64,000 bases of DNA from Pyricularia pennisetigena (taxonomy: Eukaryota; Ascomycota; Sordariomycetes; Magnaporthales; Pyriculariaceae), in NCBI RefSeq assembly GCF_004337985.1, contig NC_043741.1:5543445-5607444 (forward strand), written 5' to 3'. The first letter of the stretch is position 1, and each line of letters begins with the position of its first letter. The translations under genes and the position numbers were made by a program. The notes under the pieces were generated by a model. It ran no database searches and was not told the DNA's origin. It saw nothing but the letters and a program-made list of their open reading frames with translations. Positions 27,744 through 41,158 of the stretch are shown here, piece by piece.

Positions 27744-29802
27744 CTTCAAGACGTCATGCCGCTCAGACGCAATTAATTCATCATACATAGTCCGGTATAA
27801 ACGAGCAAAATTGTGGAGGTGGTATGCGGCCGGGGGTCGCGTTGCTCAGCTGTAGTTGGAGAAAGTGGGGTTTATGAGCCAAAAGAGTAGGACCCCTTTG
27901 TTGATCAGCAAAAGGAGCCGAGAGAGCAGTTGGGATCGCAAATAGCACACTGCGCCCCCCCTTGCGCTCCTCTACATTTTGAGGCTTTGAACACGGGCAA
28001 GTCCGAATAGATTAACATGTAATGAACGACTTCCGCGAAGGATACAACAAATGAGGAGGGGGAAGTAAGAGAGGCGGAGAAAAAAAAAATCTATATTTGC
28101 CTATAATCCCTGTCAGCATAAATTTCGTCACCCCACTACCCGAGCTGATCATGTGGCTGGGGTTTGTCCAGCCTGAACTAGCCATCGAGAGGAGAGCATT
28201 GAATAGCTAGCTCATCGTTCTTTTCTTAGCTGCCTCTCCATCTGTCCTTTTGGACCGTTCAAAAAGGAGACTGCCAGTTTATGCTTATCCTTACTCTTCG
28301 TGTTCACTTTCTTAAATGATTCGAGGTTAGGTTCCAGGCGTTGTGGAAAGTTTGTGGGGGTGTTGATAAGCAATTAAAAAGAAAAAGAAAACAACAACCA
28401 TGCAATAACGGTCGTAAGAAGCAATTGGAGAAAAAAAAAAAAAAAAGAGGAGCAAGGAAACAAGAAAAAATAGCGATCTAGGCAGACATGTACTCGGTAC
28501 AACAGAAAAAGAGCCCACAATTAAAAAAAACCCAGAGCAAACCCAGCCAGCCCTTGATGCGCATCTGCCGCAATTCGAAGCTCGAGGTAAGGGTTGCGGC
28601 AACTCACCCACCAGTCAGAGGGGAGGCTGGCCCTCCCCCAAGCAACCCCCCCTGGCTTTTGCTTGAATTGCTATTTCAAAGAAAAGAAAAGGGCCGTCTA
28701 TTGTGCCTTGGCAAGGCCACAAGGTGGGCAAGGATGCTGGGGGAGGGGGTTTCACGAAAAACTTTTTGGGGTAGAAAAGAGATAATGAAACAAAAGTCAA
28801 TCGAACAAAGCGCGAAAAAGCATAAAGAGGGAAGGGCTATAAAAAAAAATCGAAATTAGTCCACCAAAAAAATTTATGCATACTCACTGTCTATACTTGT
28901 GGCCGATGTATGCAGTGGACAACAATATATGTTACAAATCAGAGTATATTTGGAAAGGGGAGATACTTTACCCGTCGCGCATCAAGCCGTCAAACACCAT
29001 AATCTATCTCATTGTGACAGCCCACTCCGGGTTGCAACGCAGCAAATTACGGCTCTCTATTCTTGCTGTAATATATGGGCCGACTTGCTGGCGATAGCGC
29101 CCGTGGGGGGGTTGGTGGGCGTGCTTGTTCCGCATCTTTGGGTACTCACTCCGTACCTAATGAAACCAGTAGCTTCCCTGCAGTTCCAAGCATTTGGTTC
29201 ACTCTTTTCTTTTTCTTCTGCGGCTGTACGCTATGGGGCAGTGCCAAGTAATGTTACAAAACCAAAAAAAAAAAAAAAAAAAAAATAAGAAGAGGCTTTT
29301 TAGCATATATACCTATGCAGGAAGCAGAACAACAGGAGGAAAGGTAATACGAAATAGGTAGGAAAAAGGGCTATGTCGCGGCTATTGGCGATCCCGTAGT
29401 ATCGTCTCTGGCTTATTTTTCCACTGCTATAATATTAAGCACTTATTGCATCTTTGGGAGCAAGGGCGGAAGGGTGAGAGAAAGAGGTACTATCACGTAC
29501 ACATAATGGGGTGTGAAAAAGTTCATTGGCTCAGTAAGAAGAAAAAGAGATTCTTACAACACCTACCGGCGGTGAACTCCGAGAAAAAAGAAAAAAGTGC
29601 AGACTGTGGTTGTGGTGTGGGCCTTTGGTATGCAACGAGGGTCCTGTCACGCTATGCATCTGCTCGTGCTGAAGGAAAGAATAAAAAAGTACGAAGTAGC
29701 AAATAAAACACCCCCATTCAATACACTATACGTTTTACAGCACAAGCAGTGACGTGACGTAAAGTTCGGCGGGCAATTATAACGTATACGTACAATATAC
29801 GC

Positions 29803-29996
29803 NNNNNNNNNNNNNNNNNNNNNNNNNNNNNNNNNNNNNNNNNNNNNNNNNNNNNNNNNNNNNNNNNNNNNNNNNNNNNNNNNNNNNNNNNNNNNNNNNN
29901 NNNNNNNNNNNNNNNNNNNNNNNNNNNNNNNNNNNNNNNNNNNNNNNNNNNNNNNNNNNNNNNNNNNNNNNNNNNNNNNNNNNNNNNNNNNNNNNN
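29803..29996. other. Assembly gap, 194 N
   Basis: A run of N bases, immediately followed by a run of C (29997-30005). Confidence 0.99.
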
Positions 29997-30920
29997 CCCC
30001 CCCCCATCCGCACCGCGTGTTTCTTGTTGGATGCGACATGCGACATCGCTCTCGTTGCGCCCAGACGTTGACGCTCGTTAGTTTTTGCCGTCTCTGGGCC
30101 ACAAACCTGGCCAAGACGATTTTGACGTGCCGGTCGGACCACCAGTCAGTGCTGATCGCTTCCAAAGGTGAAGAAAAGCTAAATTCATCCATATATGAAC
30201 TGTCGTCTCCAGGAATACGCACAGGGGCGTATATAGTTGGAGTTTGTTAATTTGTTTTTACACTTAATGGTTTGCTTGTTACAGACCCTTGAACGGAATT
30301 TAATGGCATTCCTCGGCTAGCACGGCAAAGGCATAGGACGTGATATTATTGCTCAAGCTTGCGCCTTATTAGGCGTTTGGCGCGATTTGGTCATGAAACT
30401 TTTCAGCCTTCTATTTTTTTTTTTTTTTTTTTTTTTTTGTCTCTTGAATAATTTCCCTCTTTCTCTTTCGCTTGCTGGCCTTCTTCGGTGCCGCGGCATG
30501 TCGGGCTCCACCACACCTTACAGAAAGCCAAGTTTTATTTTACGTGTTGCTTACCATATCCAGCTCCGTAAGGAAACATTGCGTTTCCCGCTCGACTATT
30601 GGCGGGTTCGCCTCCGATGGATTGTGTCGATTACGTCGTGGATTTCACGGCTCCCCGTGAGATGCCATTATTTCGCTTCCAGACACAACTTTGCTTGTCT
30701 ACTGTGGTATAGTACAGGGGGGAAGGCGGTGGTTGATTTTCTCCAGCGTCTCCCCCGCATGCAGTTGTGTCTAGTGACTAATCCCTGCTTTGATTCCGCA
30801 CCTTTTTTTTTTTGCCTGCCTTGTGTCAACTTGTCCCGCGTATTGGACAACTGTTTAAACTCTCACATGGCGCGTGTCGTCAAGCCGAGTTGGCCTCGAG
30901 ATTCTCATGGCGAAGGAGGC

Positions 30921-30934
30921 GAGAGAGAGAGAGA
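30921..30934. repeat. (GA)n microsatellite with A/T-rich tail
   Basis: GA units are followed by repeated AAAAT units to about 30963. Confidence 0.8.
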
Positions 30935-33069
30935 GGAAATAAAATAAAAAATAAAAAATAAAAACTACACAAGACTAAAAGCTTGGCGCGGCTAGTACCT
31001 TCTTTTTCGCAAGGTCGTATGTGGCCTAATGGCCCGAGTGTTTTGTGTACGTCAAAGTTTCGTCAACTTCCGGCCGGCATCGGGATTCCCAATTTGGATA
31101 TGCCGAACTAGAGCCAGCCTCCTTTTACCTTTGCCTTGTGCCTGGTACGGATAGCATCAGTTAATTACTTTGCTGCTCGCTTCTTGACTTTCTTGCGTTA
31201 TCTCCACAAGCAAAACAAAATAGCTACTGTGCGTTTTTTTAATTTTTTTTTCCCCCCCTCGAAAAGACTACGTTTCATGAGGTCATCTCCCACCCTGTAA
31301 TAATATACACGTAGTGGCTAGCATTGTAATATCAAAGTCTGTTTCGCTGTCGCAAACCCAAGCAAAAATCTTCAATGCAGGGAGTGTAGCACTGCATAAA
31401 GACCGCAAAAGAAAAGCAGAATATTGTAGAAAAGAAATCGCCGGGATTGTTCCTTCGCGCCTGATGATTCGAGGACGCAAAGGTCCGCAACCCACAACTC
31501 CCTCTACCCACACAGAGAGAGAAGCCTTGTGAGGGAACCTTGCAGGAGGGGGGGCCACAGCGTTATGGGTTCTCGTCTGCCTAATACAGATTCGGTGTCC
31601 TTCTTTTTTGACTGGTTTGTCCAACAAGTACGTTGTATCGGGAGACAAGATACTACAGTACATGTACGTACCAGTGTTAGTGCCAGACAAAGCAGTGGAT
31701 ACAAAGAATGAACGGTCCTGGAACGATGCTTAGCATGTGACCATCCAGCAGCAAATTGGTATCAAGCATTGAAAGATAGACAGTGAGTGGATAAAGGATG
31801 TTTGAATCGACAGATGCTGCAAAGACCGATAGTCGTGTGGTCCACAGCTTCCTGTCACATGGTATATTGTAAAGGCAGTCCAATGATATGGTTATTATTA
31901 CACTATAAACAATGAGAAACTCAAGACTTTAGCGGATGAGGGCAAAGCGATTCAGCACGAACGAGTATGGAGCATGGAAGCTTGGGAATGGAAGAAAAGA
32001 AAAAAGAAGGTCTACCCCTCATCTCAACCAAAGGCAGGTCGCGGCTGACTTGCGCACACACCATCCCCTCCCCCTAGTCGGCTGTACCTACTACTCGTAG
32101 TATTGATCAGATAACGTACGGTTCCAATTGGATGGTTTGGCTTTGGGCTGGGACCAGCAACTTGGAAGAACAAAAAAAAAGAGGTTTTCTATCGTCTTGC
32201 GGCCGCTTACAATACAGCATGGAGCCTGCCCCATTACGACGCGCCCAATCGCCGATCACTGCCTTTTCTTTTTCTGTTCGCGTTTCCAATACCGAAGTGG
32301 CTAGTGGAGCTTGGGTCTTGCACAATAAAAAAAAAAAAAAGCGAGGCCAGCCTGCGGACAAAGCCTTTTTGACAGGCCTTGACTATAGTAGTAGTTCCCA
32401 CAAAATAAATGCATTTTCACGAGATGGGCCGGGTAACGCATCGATGCACGTCCCAGACGGAGAGCCTTGTAGATCGACTGGGCATGGGCATTCCAGAAAA
32501 AAAAGAAAAAAAAAGTGACTGCTACTACTACCTGGTAGATATGGTGCCCAGTGATAGACGAGACCTCCAAGAAAGTCTCTCTGAGAGACGATAGGGGAAA
32601 AAAAAACTCAACAAAAAGCCTTGATTTGTCATTTGGGGAATCGTGTCCGTATAAATCACGTAGTTATTACTGTCTACACTTTGCGGCATTTCTACGCGTT
32701 AATGGTTCTACTGCCAGCAATAGTTCTAGACTAAAACCAGAATCGACTAGCACGAGGCATTGTCTGCTTTCCAAACTTCTAGAAGGTCACCAGTTTGCAC
32801 AAACAAGCACGCAGCAACAACAACAAAGAAACCCCTCTCCAAGGATAATCGTATCCGGTTCAAGTGAAGAGAGGCCCCTTGGTTGGATGCTGTCGTCCGT
32901 CTTTTCTGAGACCAGGTCATCAGCCAATAAAGTTAATAATATCGGTGGTATTATTGCGTGTGCGCGTGTGGGGTCTGTAGGATGGATGGACCCGAGATAG
33001 TACCATGTTCCCTGAACAAACATCCAGTACAATGTTTGGGTATAGCTCGACGGGCCAAGGGCCGCCCAT

Positions 33070-33266
33070 NNNNNNNNNNNNNNNNNNNNNNNNNNNNNNN
33101 NNNNNNNNNNNNNNNNNNNNNNNNNNNNNNNNNNNNNNNNNNNNNNNNNNNNNNNNNNNNNNNNNNNNNNNNNNNNNNNNNNNNNNNNNNNNNNNNNNNN
33201 NNNNNNNNNNNNNNNNNNNNNNNNNNNNNNNNNNNNNNNNNNNNNNNNNNNNNNNNNNNNNNNNNN
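33070..33266. other. Assembly gap, 197 N
   Basis: A run of N bases in the gene-poor region. Confidence 0.99.
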
Positions 33267-36200
33267 CCCTACTTGCGGTAAAGTGAGTCGCAAACCCATT
33301 AATTAATTACATTATACCACTCCTTCGTTTGCCTACGTGGTGTGGCCACTCAAACTCGAAACATGCACCGTCCCTGTCGAGCACTCGGTACTAAGTAAAA
33401 GTCGGAGAGATACGGTTACTTGGTCGGCCCCATCACCTCATTTCCAGGGGTTGGTTGGATGAATTAGAGTTTGAGGCAGCCCTGCTTTTTCTCATAATCT
33501 CCAAAGATTATACTACTTCTGCAGTATGCGTCTCATAAAGCGTCCCAAGTTTGCTAACTCTACCAGCATTAAGTGGTATGAGAGGGGTAACGGTGTTTTG
33601 GAACAACCATGGTAATTTGGAGTACAGTATATCATTATTCCCACTTTCCGATTTGCCGATTTAGCCAAACAGTTCGATATCATGCCAAGATTTGGAGGTG
33701 TGCAGGCAATATTGGGGTAAGGGACAAGAAGAGAGGGGGCTAATGAAGAGAAAAAAAAAGACATAGTAAAAGCAGAGATTTAAGGCGGTGAGTGCCAAAG
33801 ACATGCATCCCATTCCCCCAGAAACAAGCAAGATTCGGCACCTTTGAGGAGGTTTGCGGAAATCTCCGGCGATTAGCATGCCGAAAGCCCCCACGGTGCG
33901 GGTGTATGCGTGTCCAACAGTGTGGCGCCATGTGAATTCGCACTCCCCGTTTGGCCAACGGCGGCTTGGCTAGTTTCCGCACACCGAAACGTGGGCTTGA
34001 TTCACCGGATGGCGCGAGTCCGGATGGTTCGAAGTCGGAGCAACTATTAGACCGGACGGCGCAGCGCGCACAAAACTATGAGCGACCAAAACGCGCTTTG
34101 CATGTCAACAAGGCTTGGTCGTTAGGTAATCAATTGCCTTTGGCGCAACTGTCCTTTCACGTCCCCCCTGCAGCCTGGTCTTCACCGTTGTGTCACTCAT
34201 TGCCAACTAGCACCCCCAAGGTTTGCACTAGACGCGCCTCTTTTCGAGTTGAAAAATGCAGGAAAGAACCGCGAACAGCTAGTCCCGGACTTCTCAACGG
34301 ATCAGGCAATTATGCCCGGTTTGATAAAAGCGAAGGATTTTCACTCCTGCTTGTGACGAGCATGTTTTTGACAACGGCCGGTGATAGATACCTTTGTGGC
34401 CTCAACCCTAGGCCATTGGCGCATGTGTTAATACAGAAGGCCCCTCACTTGGACACAGCAGATCGGCAAACGATGCGGCGCAATTCTACACCGACACAGC
34501 CCAAGACCCGCGATCCTACGAAATCCTCATGCCTGCGTGCCTGCCTATTCTGCCTAATACATATGCTCTCAGCAGCCTACAGTAGGTCAGGTACTAACTA
34601 CTGCGCATTGTGGAGCGACAGTGCGCCAATCAACAGTTGCAGCAAAGTGAGGACAGTTTATGATGCGGTATGAATGTTGCTGTCTTTGCCACGGTGACGT
34701 GCCACCCAACTGGAGGAGGCAAGTATACACAGGTACGGTGTTACTATCGACACCGAGATGGTGCGGACTTTTGTCCGCAGTCTGCCCTGTCGATGCAGCC
34801 ACGGTTGACTGTGCGCAGCCAAACGGTCCCCCCTCGTCCTAGCTCGCACTGGTGCGGCAGGAATTCCTAGCGCGGGCATACCTCTCAAGAGGGGTAGCCT
34901 AGTCGAAGCTGAACCAAAACCTATTGACTCCATGACGAAGATATGTCGCGGGAAGCCCCGCAGTCAGGGCAAGTGTGGTAGGTACGGACACGAACTTTGG
35001 CTAATCGAAGCGAGCTGTCAGCTCGAAAGTTGGGCGGACAAGGTAGCAAATGAAGATTTCTAGAAGAACTCAAAAGCAGGCCATTCCAACGTCATTGAGA
35101 AAGTATGCGGCTCGCTCATCTCTTCTTAGCTCTCATGAGCTGAATTGAAACCATCCGAAGGTGCTTTAGCGCGTCCAGCAGGTATCGGGGATTGGGTCTC
35201 CCATGGTATTACACCTGACCTGTTCGGCATAGTTTCGGAGACATATGGGTGTGAACTCTTGCGCTGAAGAAACGGAGGGTGCAAAGTTTGCTAATGTCTT
35301 TGGGAAGAATCCCCGAACAAGCAGCTAGCCTAGCCGGTTCGACTGCCTGGATGTAGACCGAGGTCGGGTGAATGGTGGAGTAGGTTGAGGATGAAGTGAA
35401 TAGTGCGTTGGACATTTATGTACCTTGTCCCTGTAGAGCGCGTCTAGCCATTCAAACCATTCTTGATGTCCAGCACCATGTTACAGATACAGCGCTAGGA
35501 AGGACTGGAATCACAGCGGGCCGATTTGATATGGTTTGGATAGCCGAGAAGGAAGGGTTGTGAATAACCTTTTTTGCGTTGTGCATGGTCCGAGGCTCGA
35601 GGGGCCAACGTACGAGTTGTGAACGCGGGTGGCGGAACGTATATCGCAACAAGCACTCACAAGACATCCATGCCACGGGCGGGATCAGAACAGATTTGAT
35701 TGAATGGAGCATGAAGTAAGATGTTTAGTGGCGCCTGCCCTCGTAAATGCTTCGGCAATCACAGAATTCTCTAACGGGAAGGAAACATGTATGGCGTAGA
35801 TGATTTTTGACTGAGGGGTAGAGTGCAGGGTAGGCAGACAGGTACATAACCTAAACGCCTAAGGTAGGCAATGTAGCCCGTTAGGTATTGGAGCAATGAG
35901 CCATAGGACGCATTGTACGTCCATTGAGAGTTCATTTCACCTTTGACTGCAGCCGGCAATCGTTACTAGAATCATTTCGACAGCGGTTTGCCAATTGTCT
36001 CATTGCGGACAGCGGCTGTCGCTCATGATTGGTGGTAGATTGATTTGACCAATCTTCTCAAGACTTCTCAAGACGGAAGACCCTGGTGATTTTGGCTAGA
36101 GCACGACAAGAACCCTAATCTCTATGCTGCCCGGCAGTGCACAGAGGCAGATATGTAGATGCAGCCAACCAAAGACCACAGTCCCGCCATAGTTGGAAAT

Positions 36201-36710
36201 GTCTCAGGAGAGATTGCCGCCGAGGGCAGACCAGGGCGGTTCGCGATGTTCAATCGTCGAGTGACTTGTGGGGCTCATAGCCAATCATAGCTTTGGTTAT
36301 TTTGGTAACAACACATTGAAGACAGGGCTCCAGCTAGGCCGGCGGTTAGACAGCGAACCACGATGGACGACGCTTGAATAACTCACTTTTCTCTCCATGT
36401 AAGCCGCGTAAGTGCGCTTTTTGGTGGAAGCCCATCAATCTGTTAAAAGGGGATGCTCTGGTAGATTCACGATGGTAGATTTTTATTGTATGATACTGAA
36501 TTACAAATTAGTCGCTTGTTGTTTGTTATTCGTCGTTCGTTCGCTCAGAATCCAGTTGAACTGGCGACAGAAAGTGACCAAAGTCATCGGACAAGAAATA
36601 TACTAGTAACTTGCCTTGAGCAAACCAGCTTTGCTCTCGTTGACGATTACCTCATTTTACTACACTTGTGTTTATATTTGTCTCTGCGTCTTTAAGAAGC
36701 TTTAGCTCCA

Positions 36711-38562
36711 ATGCCTTCCAAGTTGGCAACATGGGCGCTGGCCGCCTTCACAGGTAACTATCCCAGCATTATATTTCATCAAGAGCCCATTGAGAACCCG
36801 TTGAGTCTATGTGGCATCAAACCATACTGATTATCAAGCCCGTCCGTCTTTGCCTCAGCGTTACAACTCATGTCCATGACAGTTGCGCAAGAGAGCAACC
36901 CATCCATCACATCAACATCATCTTCAAGCACAAACACAGCTGCAGCTCCGACATCAACAGCACCGGCCAACCCGTCACAGAAGCAGTCCGTCTTCGTCTC
37001 ACCCGATCAGGAACTCGCTTTCGGTGTCACCATTCCAGACGACCCAGCTTCCGATGACATCTACTTCACTTTGGCGGGCCAGCCAGCCCTCGGATGGGCT
37101 GCCGTCGGCCTGGGAGCCGACAGCATGACGGGCAACGCCTTGGTGCTGATGGTCTACGCCTCGGGCTCCAACAAGAACGTGACGTTCTCGCCGCGCCTGA
37201 CGTCCTACGGCCGCTCGGAGCCGGCCCCCTATCCGGATCTCCGCTTCGAGGTCCTCTCAGGCACGGGCTACTACAACGGCACCCTCATGTTCAGGGCCCG
37301 GTGCTTCAACTGCCGCCGCTGGCCGGGCGGGTCCATCGACGTCAACTCGGCAGCACAGCGCTGCATCTGGGCCGCCGGGCCGAGCTACGAGGTCAAGAGC
37401 GACGACGTGGCTGCTCCTCTCAAGTTTCACCGCAGCTACGGCTCCTTCTCCATCAACCTCAAGGCCGCGCAAGGTCCCGGTCAGGCGCCGACGCTCAACT
37501 TCCACACGGCCAGGAAGAGCGAGGGCGCTGCTCTGACCGGCGAGCCCAGGAGTGGGAAGCGCGACTGGTCTGCGCTGTTTCATGGCATCATCATGGTCTT
37601 TTGCTTCGTCGGCCTGCTTCCGTTTGGTTTGATCGTGCTTCGTGTTGGCAACTGGCCTAGGTGGCATGCTGTAAACCAGGGCATCGCTTTGGCTGGTATC
37701 ATAACGGGCTTCGGGCTTGGAGTGCACATCAGCTTCAAGTATAACAGAGTAAGTGCCAGTGCCAGTCCAAGATGCAGAAACATTCTGTCGGGGTAGTGTT
37801 TGCCTTTCTGGGGGAAAAAAAAATAAAAGACAGCAGCTGACAGTATCTGTTCACCAGTCACGCAACTTCAACCACCCACACCAGGTGATTGGGATCCTTA
37901 TCTTTATCTTTATGTTTGCGCAGTTCGTTCTGGGGTATCTGCATCACAGAATGTACAAGCAGAACGAAGGAAAAGGGTCCCCATTGGCACCCTTTCACAT
38001 CTGGCTTGGTAGGACGGTCATGATAATGGGAGTAATCAACGGATTCTTGTGAGTTTTAGAGCCCCTGTCTTGACCTTCTCCTTTTTAACATGAGCTAACG
38101 CGTGAATTGTTTCTTCGTCAGGGGGTTCCCATTCGCACTTTCTCACAGATACAACTAGTAAGTTGAACCATCGACGGCCATGTCAAAAAGCCCTGTAACC
38201 TGGCATGAGCCTTTTTGACTAACCTTCACCCGCACAGCATTCTTCTCGGTCTGGTCCTTGCCATCGCGCCGCTGGTCATTTTCCTGCTCCTCTACAAGCC
38301 CCTGATCCGCCCAAAGCTATGGGGCCGCAAGGAGGAACAGTCGACCGAAGAGGCCCTGCCGCCGTATACGGCAGAGCCCTGGAGGCAACAGGTCCCCGCG
38401 ACGGGACACACCGCCACGGCCGTGACTGCCCAAACCCCCGAGACCCGCGGTATTGGTCTCTCGGACATGGGTGCCTGGGCTAGTAGAGGAGGCAGAGACA
38501 GAGCTGGTCAAGCCGCCGGTAGCAACTGGGCGCAGCCGCAGAATCCCAGGGAAATGGTTTGA
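36711..38562 (+). CDS. Secretory-pathway DOMON-cytochrome b561 membrane protein
   Basis: Exons 36711-36753, 36859-37748, 37858-38048, 38122-38157 and 38238-38562 encode 494 residues. The N-terminus MPSKLATWALAAFTALQLMS is a signal peptide, followed by a Ser/Thr/Ala-rich spacer. Residues about 45-215 form a DOMON domain like the cytochrome domain of cellobiose dehydrogenase; Met104 (DSMTGNALV) and His205 (KFHRSYGSF) are the likely haem ligands. After about residue 245 come several transmembrane helices with His residues (LFHGIIMVF, NHPHQVIGI, LSHRYNY), matching a cytochrome b561/ferric-reductase core. The tail from about 430 is polar and cytosolic. Expected role: transmembrane electron transfer between ascorbate-like or flavin donors and extracellular acceptors. 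The donor and acceptor are not readable. The 36-nt fourth exon is needed to keep the frame. Confidence 0.9.
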
Positions 38563-39372
38563 AAAAAAAAAAAGAAAAAGAAAAAGCGTAAGACTGGCAG
38601 TGTCACTATCTACCAAGCAGGCGGGGAATTATGGAGTCCTCGTTGTATCATATTCAAAAGGGCCTGGGATCGCCAGAAGCTCCAAAAAAAATATTCTGTT
38701 AAAGCCTTGTTGCTTTTCGATCATGCTGGGTTGCTACTCACATGAGATATTAACCGAGCCCCTCGACGAGGTCAGTTCCTGACGATGACCATGATAAAAG
38801 AAAACTGGGTGAAGAAACATGCTATGTCGACGAGCCAAACCGGATGGTGCTTGTATAATGCCGCGAAACGGAACCATTATTGCATTGTTCACCGCGGCAA
38901 AGTGCCTTGATCTTCAAATTTGTATGTGTGACCAGGTGAAACTCAACAGCAGCATGACCGCCATTGCACTTGTCTGCATCTCCCCCTCATCGTCGATTTG
39001 CCAAGGGATCTGGGTTTGCGATTATGTGGATGCCATCGCACTTACTTTGTGCGAGGTTCTTGCAAATGTGCAAGTTGAGTTTCGTTGCGATGAACGCCAC
39101 CTCCCGAACGATGGCTTGCGCATTTATCAACGCAGTGTCTGTTTGCTCTCAGATAGACCACTATATTCAGACTGTTACTGTGGCTACTATCAACATAGAC
39201 CACGATACCGGTACAATATTCAACTTACAAGACTGTCGTGAAAGAGTAATTCTCCGCAAATACAGGAACCACATCCAACCCAGACGTCTTCTCGTGATCC
39301 GCTGAGCGTTGGACAACTATACCCGTTGACAACTATACAGACCAGGTTTGATTCTTGGAAACGTTCGAGAAA
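38563..39372. other. Intergenic between convergent genes
   Basis: About 810 bp between two 3' ends. An A-rich tract directly follows the stop codon at 38562. An ORF at 38819-39241 resembles nothing known. Confidence 0.5.
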
Positions 39373-41158
39373 TCAGTAACCGCTTTGCTCGCGCCTGTTG
39401 TCAGAAGACTGCTTTGCTCCCTCGGCGGCCTCCTTGATCGCCTCGTCGTCACCTCGCATCTTGGCAAATATCTCTTTGATATGCTCTGCTGAGACGGCCT
39501 CCCCGCTCTGCGCAAACGGCTGCAGGAACGTTTTCAGCTTGTCCTTGAGGTGATTGTAGGCCATGACGCCCTCGATGGCGCGTACGCGGTCCACGTTGCG
39601 AAGCGCGCTCTCGCCCATCTCTAGCAAGCTCCCCTGGGTCGATCCGTGCTCGGAGCCGTTACCGTCCTCCGACACTGGAGGTTCGTACGTCTCTTCCTCT
39701 TCGAGTAGTTGGGGATGTGGTTTCAGGAGCGGGAAACATGCCTTGCAGCGGCATAGTTGCTCACGAAAGTCCTCTTTGAAAAAGAGAGAGAACTGATCGG
39801 ATGGCGCGGGTGGCAAATTGTTGAGTTTGCAGACGGGCTTGTCAACCGGTTCGGCATCACATGGATTTTCCGTCGAGGTCACCGCGGGAGCAGGATCCTC
39901 CGTCTTGTGCCGCTTAGAATCAACCTCCACAGCATCCTCACCATCGGGCTCTGCTTTTCGTTTCTGTGAACCTAGTCCTGGAGGAGAAGCCGCGCTGGAC
40001 TCCAAGGTCGGGGCAGTGCCGTTCGCGGTCTGCTTGCTAAATATGGGAGGGAGGAAGCCTTGAGAGCCAGCATAGCGCTTGATCCATGGGTATGCATCGA
40101 CACACTTGTAACACAGAAACGACTCAAAAGCATCCTCCTCTGGGAAGCCGGGCGGCATGGGTGGATCGTCATCTTCCTCTTCTTCTGCTGCCGCAGGCGG
40201 ATCGGCATCGGCAGGGCCCGTAGTGGCAGAGTTTGCCCCATTGGCTGCTTCTGCATCCTCGCTGATAGTTTCAAGTGGCTTGGTAGTGACAGAAACATCT
40301 CCGGTCTCTGACTTGACAGCTGGCTTCTTTACCTCCATGTTCTCAAACCATCCTGGGCCTAATCCCACGAGGCAGCCAGGATGCCACCAATCCTCGCCAC
40401 AGCCTCCAGTCTCATGTGTGCCAAGACCCAGGCATTGGAACATGGTACCTTTCTGCTCGAACGGATCATAGTAGCATTCGCAACCACAAAATCTGTTGCG
40501 GAAGTTGTGGTTATACTTGTTGTTTGTGGATGCAGGCTCCGAGTGGACGCCTTTGCTGTTTGTCTCTGGGTTCACGCGCAGGCTGCATGGGCTCGTGCTC
40601 GGAAACCGGGTGGTACCGCAGTCGCAGGTAAAGTTACGCTTGGTGAAGATTTCGACAAGCGTATGCTCGCCGTGGCATTGTATGGAGCATGCATAACAGA
40701 CTCCGGCGGCATCGTATGGGGCCTTGGGGTCCGATGGTGGGGGGTTACAAGTAAGGCAGGAGAAGACGGCCTGACGCAGGGATCCTAGAGATCTTGTGCA
40801 GTCTTTGATACTCTAAATTGGCGATATTACTGTCAGCATTTGTCTGCAAGCGCAGGGCGGGCTGATCGAGTACCCATGATGAGGATGGAAAGTATTCAGA
40901 CGTACATATGGTAGGGCCTCGCGCGCATCAGCTTCCAATTGCATCTGTTCGCGTATGAATCTAGATGGGTGAGTTTGAACATTAGATTCCTTGAATAATC
41001 GAATCTCAAATTCAATAGCTTCCAAGACGATGGACTTACTCTGCTGCCGTTTGTGACGTCTCTGACTGTTGTGAGGAGCTTCCCCGGCGCTTCAGGGATG
41101 GAGTATCTGCGAGCGCATCGCCCCCATTGGCTGCAGACGAAGCATCGGGTTCAGCCAT
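39373..41158 (-). CDS. UBR-box zinc-finger protein, UBR7/Mlo2 type (putative E3 ubiquitin ligase)
   Basis: Minus-strand exons 41158-41040, 40960-40906 and 40812-39373 encode 537 residues. A UBR box spans about residues 62-135 with the Cys/His ladder FSCLTCNPPP, GVCYACSIQCHGEHTL and FTCDCGT. It is followed by a second Cys-rich PHD-like part (FCGCECYYDPFEQKGTMFQC, CGEDWWHPGCLVGLG). An acidic linker and a central Cys pair (CRCKACFPLL) come later. UBR7 in animals acts on histone H2B; the S. pombe relative Mlo2 affects chromosome behaviour. E3 activity here is inferred from family. An internal start would miss the UBR box; the two short 5' exons recover it. It diverges from MCM2 across 641 bp and may share its control. 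Confidence 0.9.

Larger units (their letters stand above)
25805..36710. other. 10.9 kb region without recognisable genes
   Basis: No ORF resembles a known family. The longest (33951-34673, 240 codons) has no recognisable domain. The region contains two assembly gaps, A/T homopolymers (26099-26115, 29264-29284, 30415-30438), AG and TTTTA microsatellites, and a short tandem repeat of CTTCTCAAGA near 36054-36078. Genes could be interrupted by the gaps. No transposase, reverse transcriptase or terminal repeats were noticed. Confidence 0.5.

Noticed and set aside
29647..30222. ORFs crossing the N gaps (also 32787-33299, 59664-60050)
   Set aside because: They run through undetermined bases and have no recognisable ends.
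33951..34673. 240-codon plus-strand ORF
   Set aside because: No family resemblance, mixed composition without domain-like pattern, and no splice-supported neighbours. It may be chance or a lineage-specific gene; not supportable.
38819..39241. 140-codon ORF between two convergent genes
   Set aside because: No resemblance to any family and no supporting signals.
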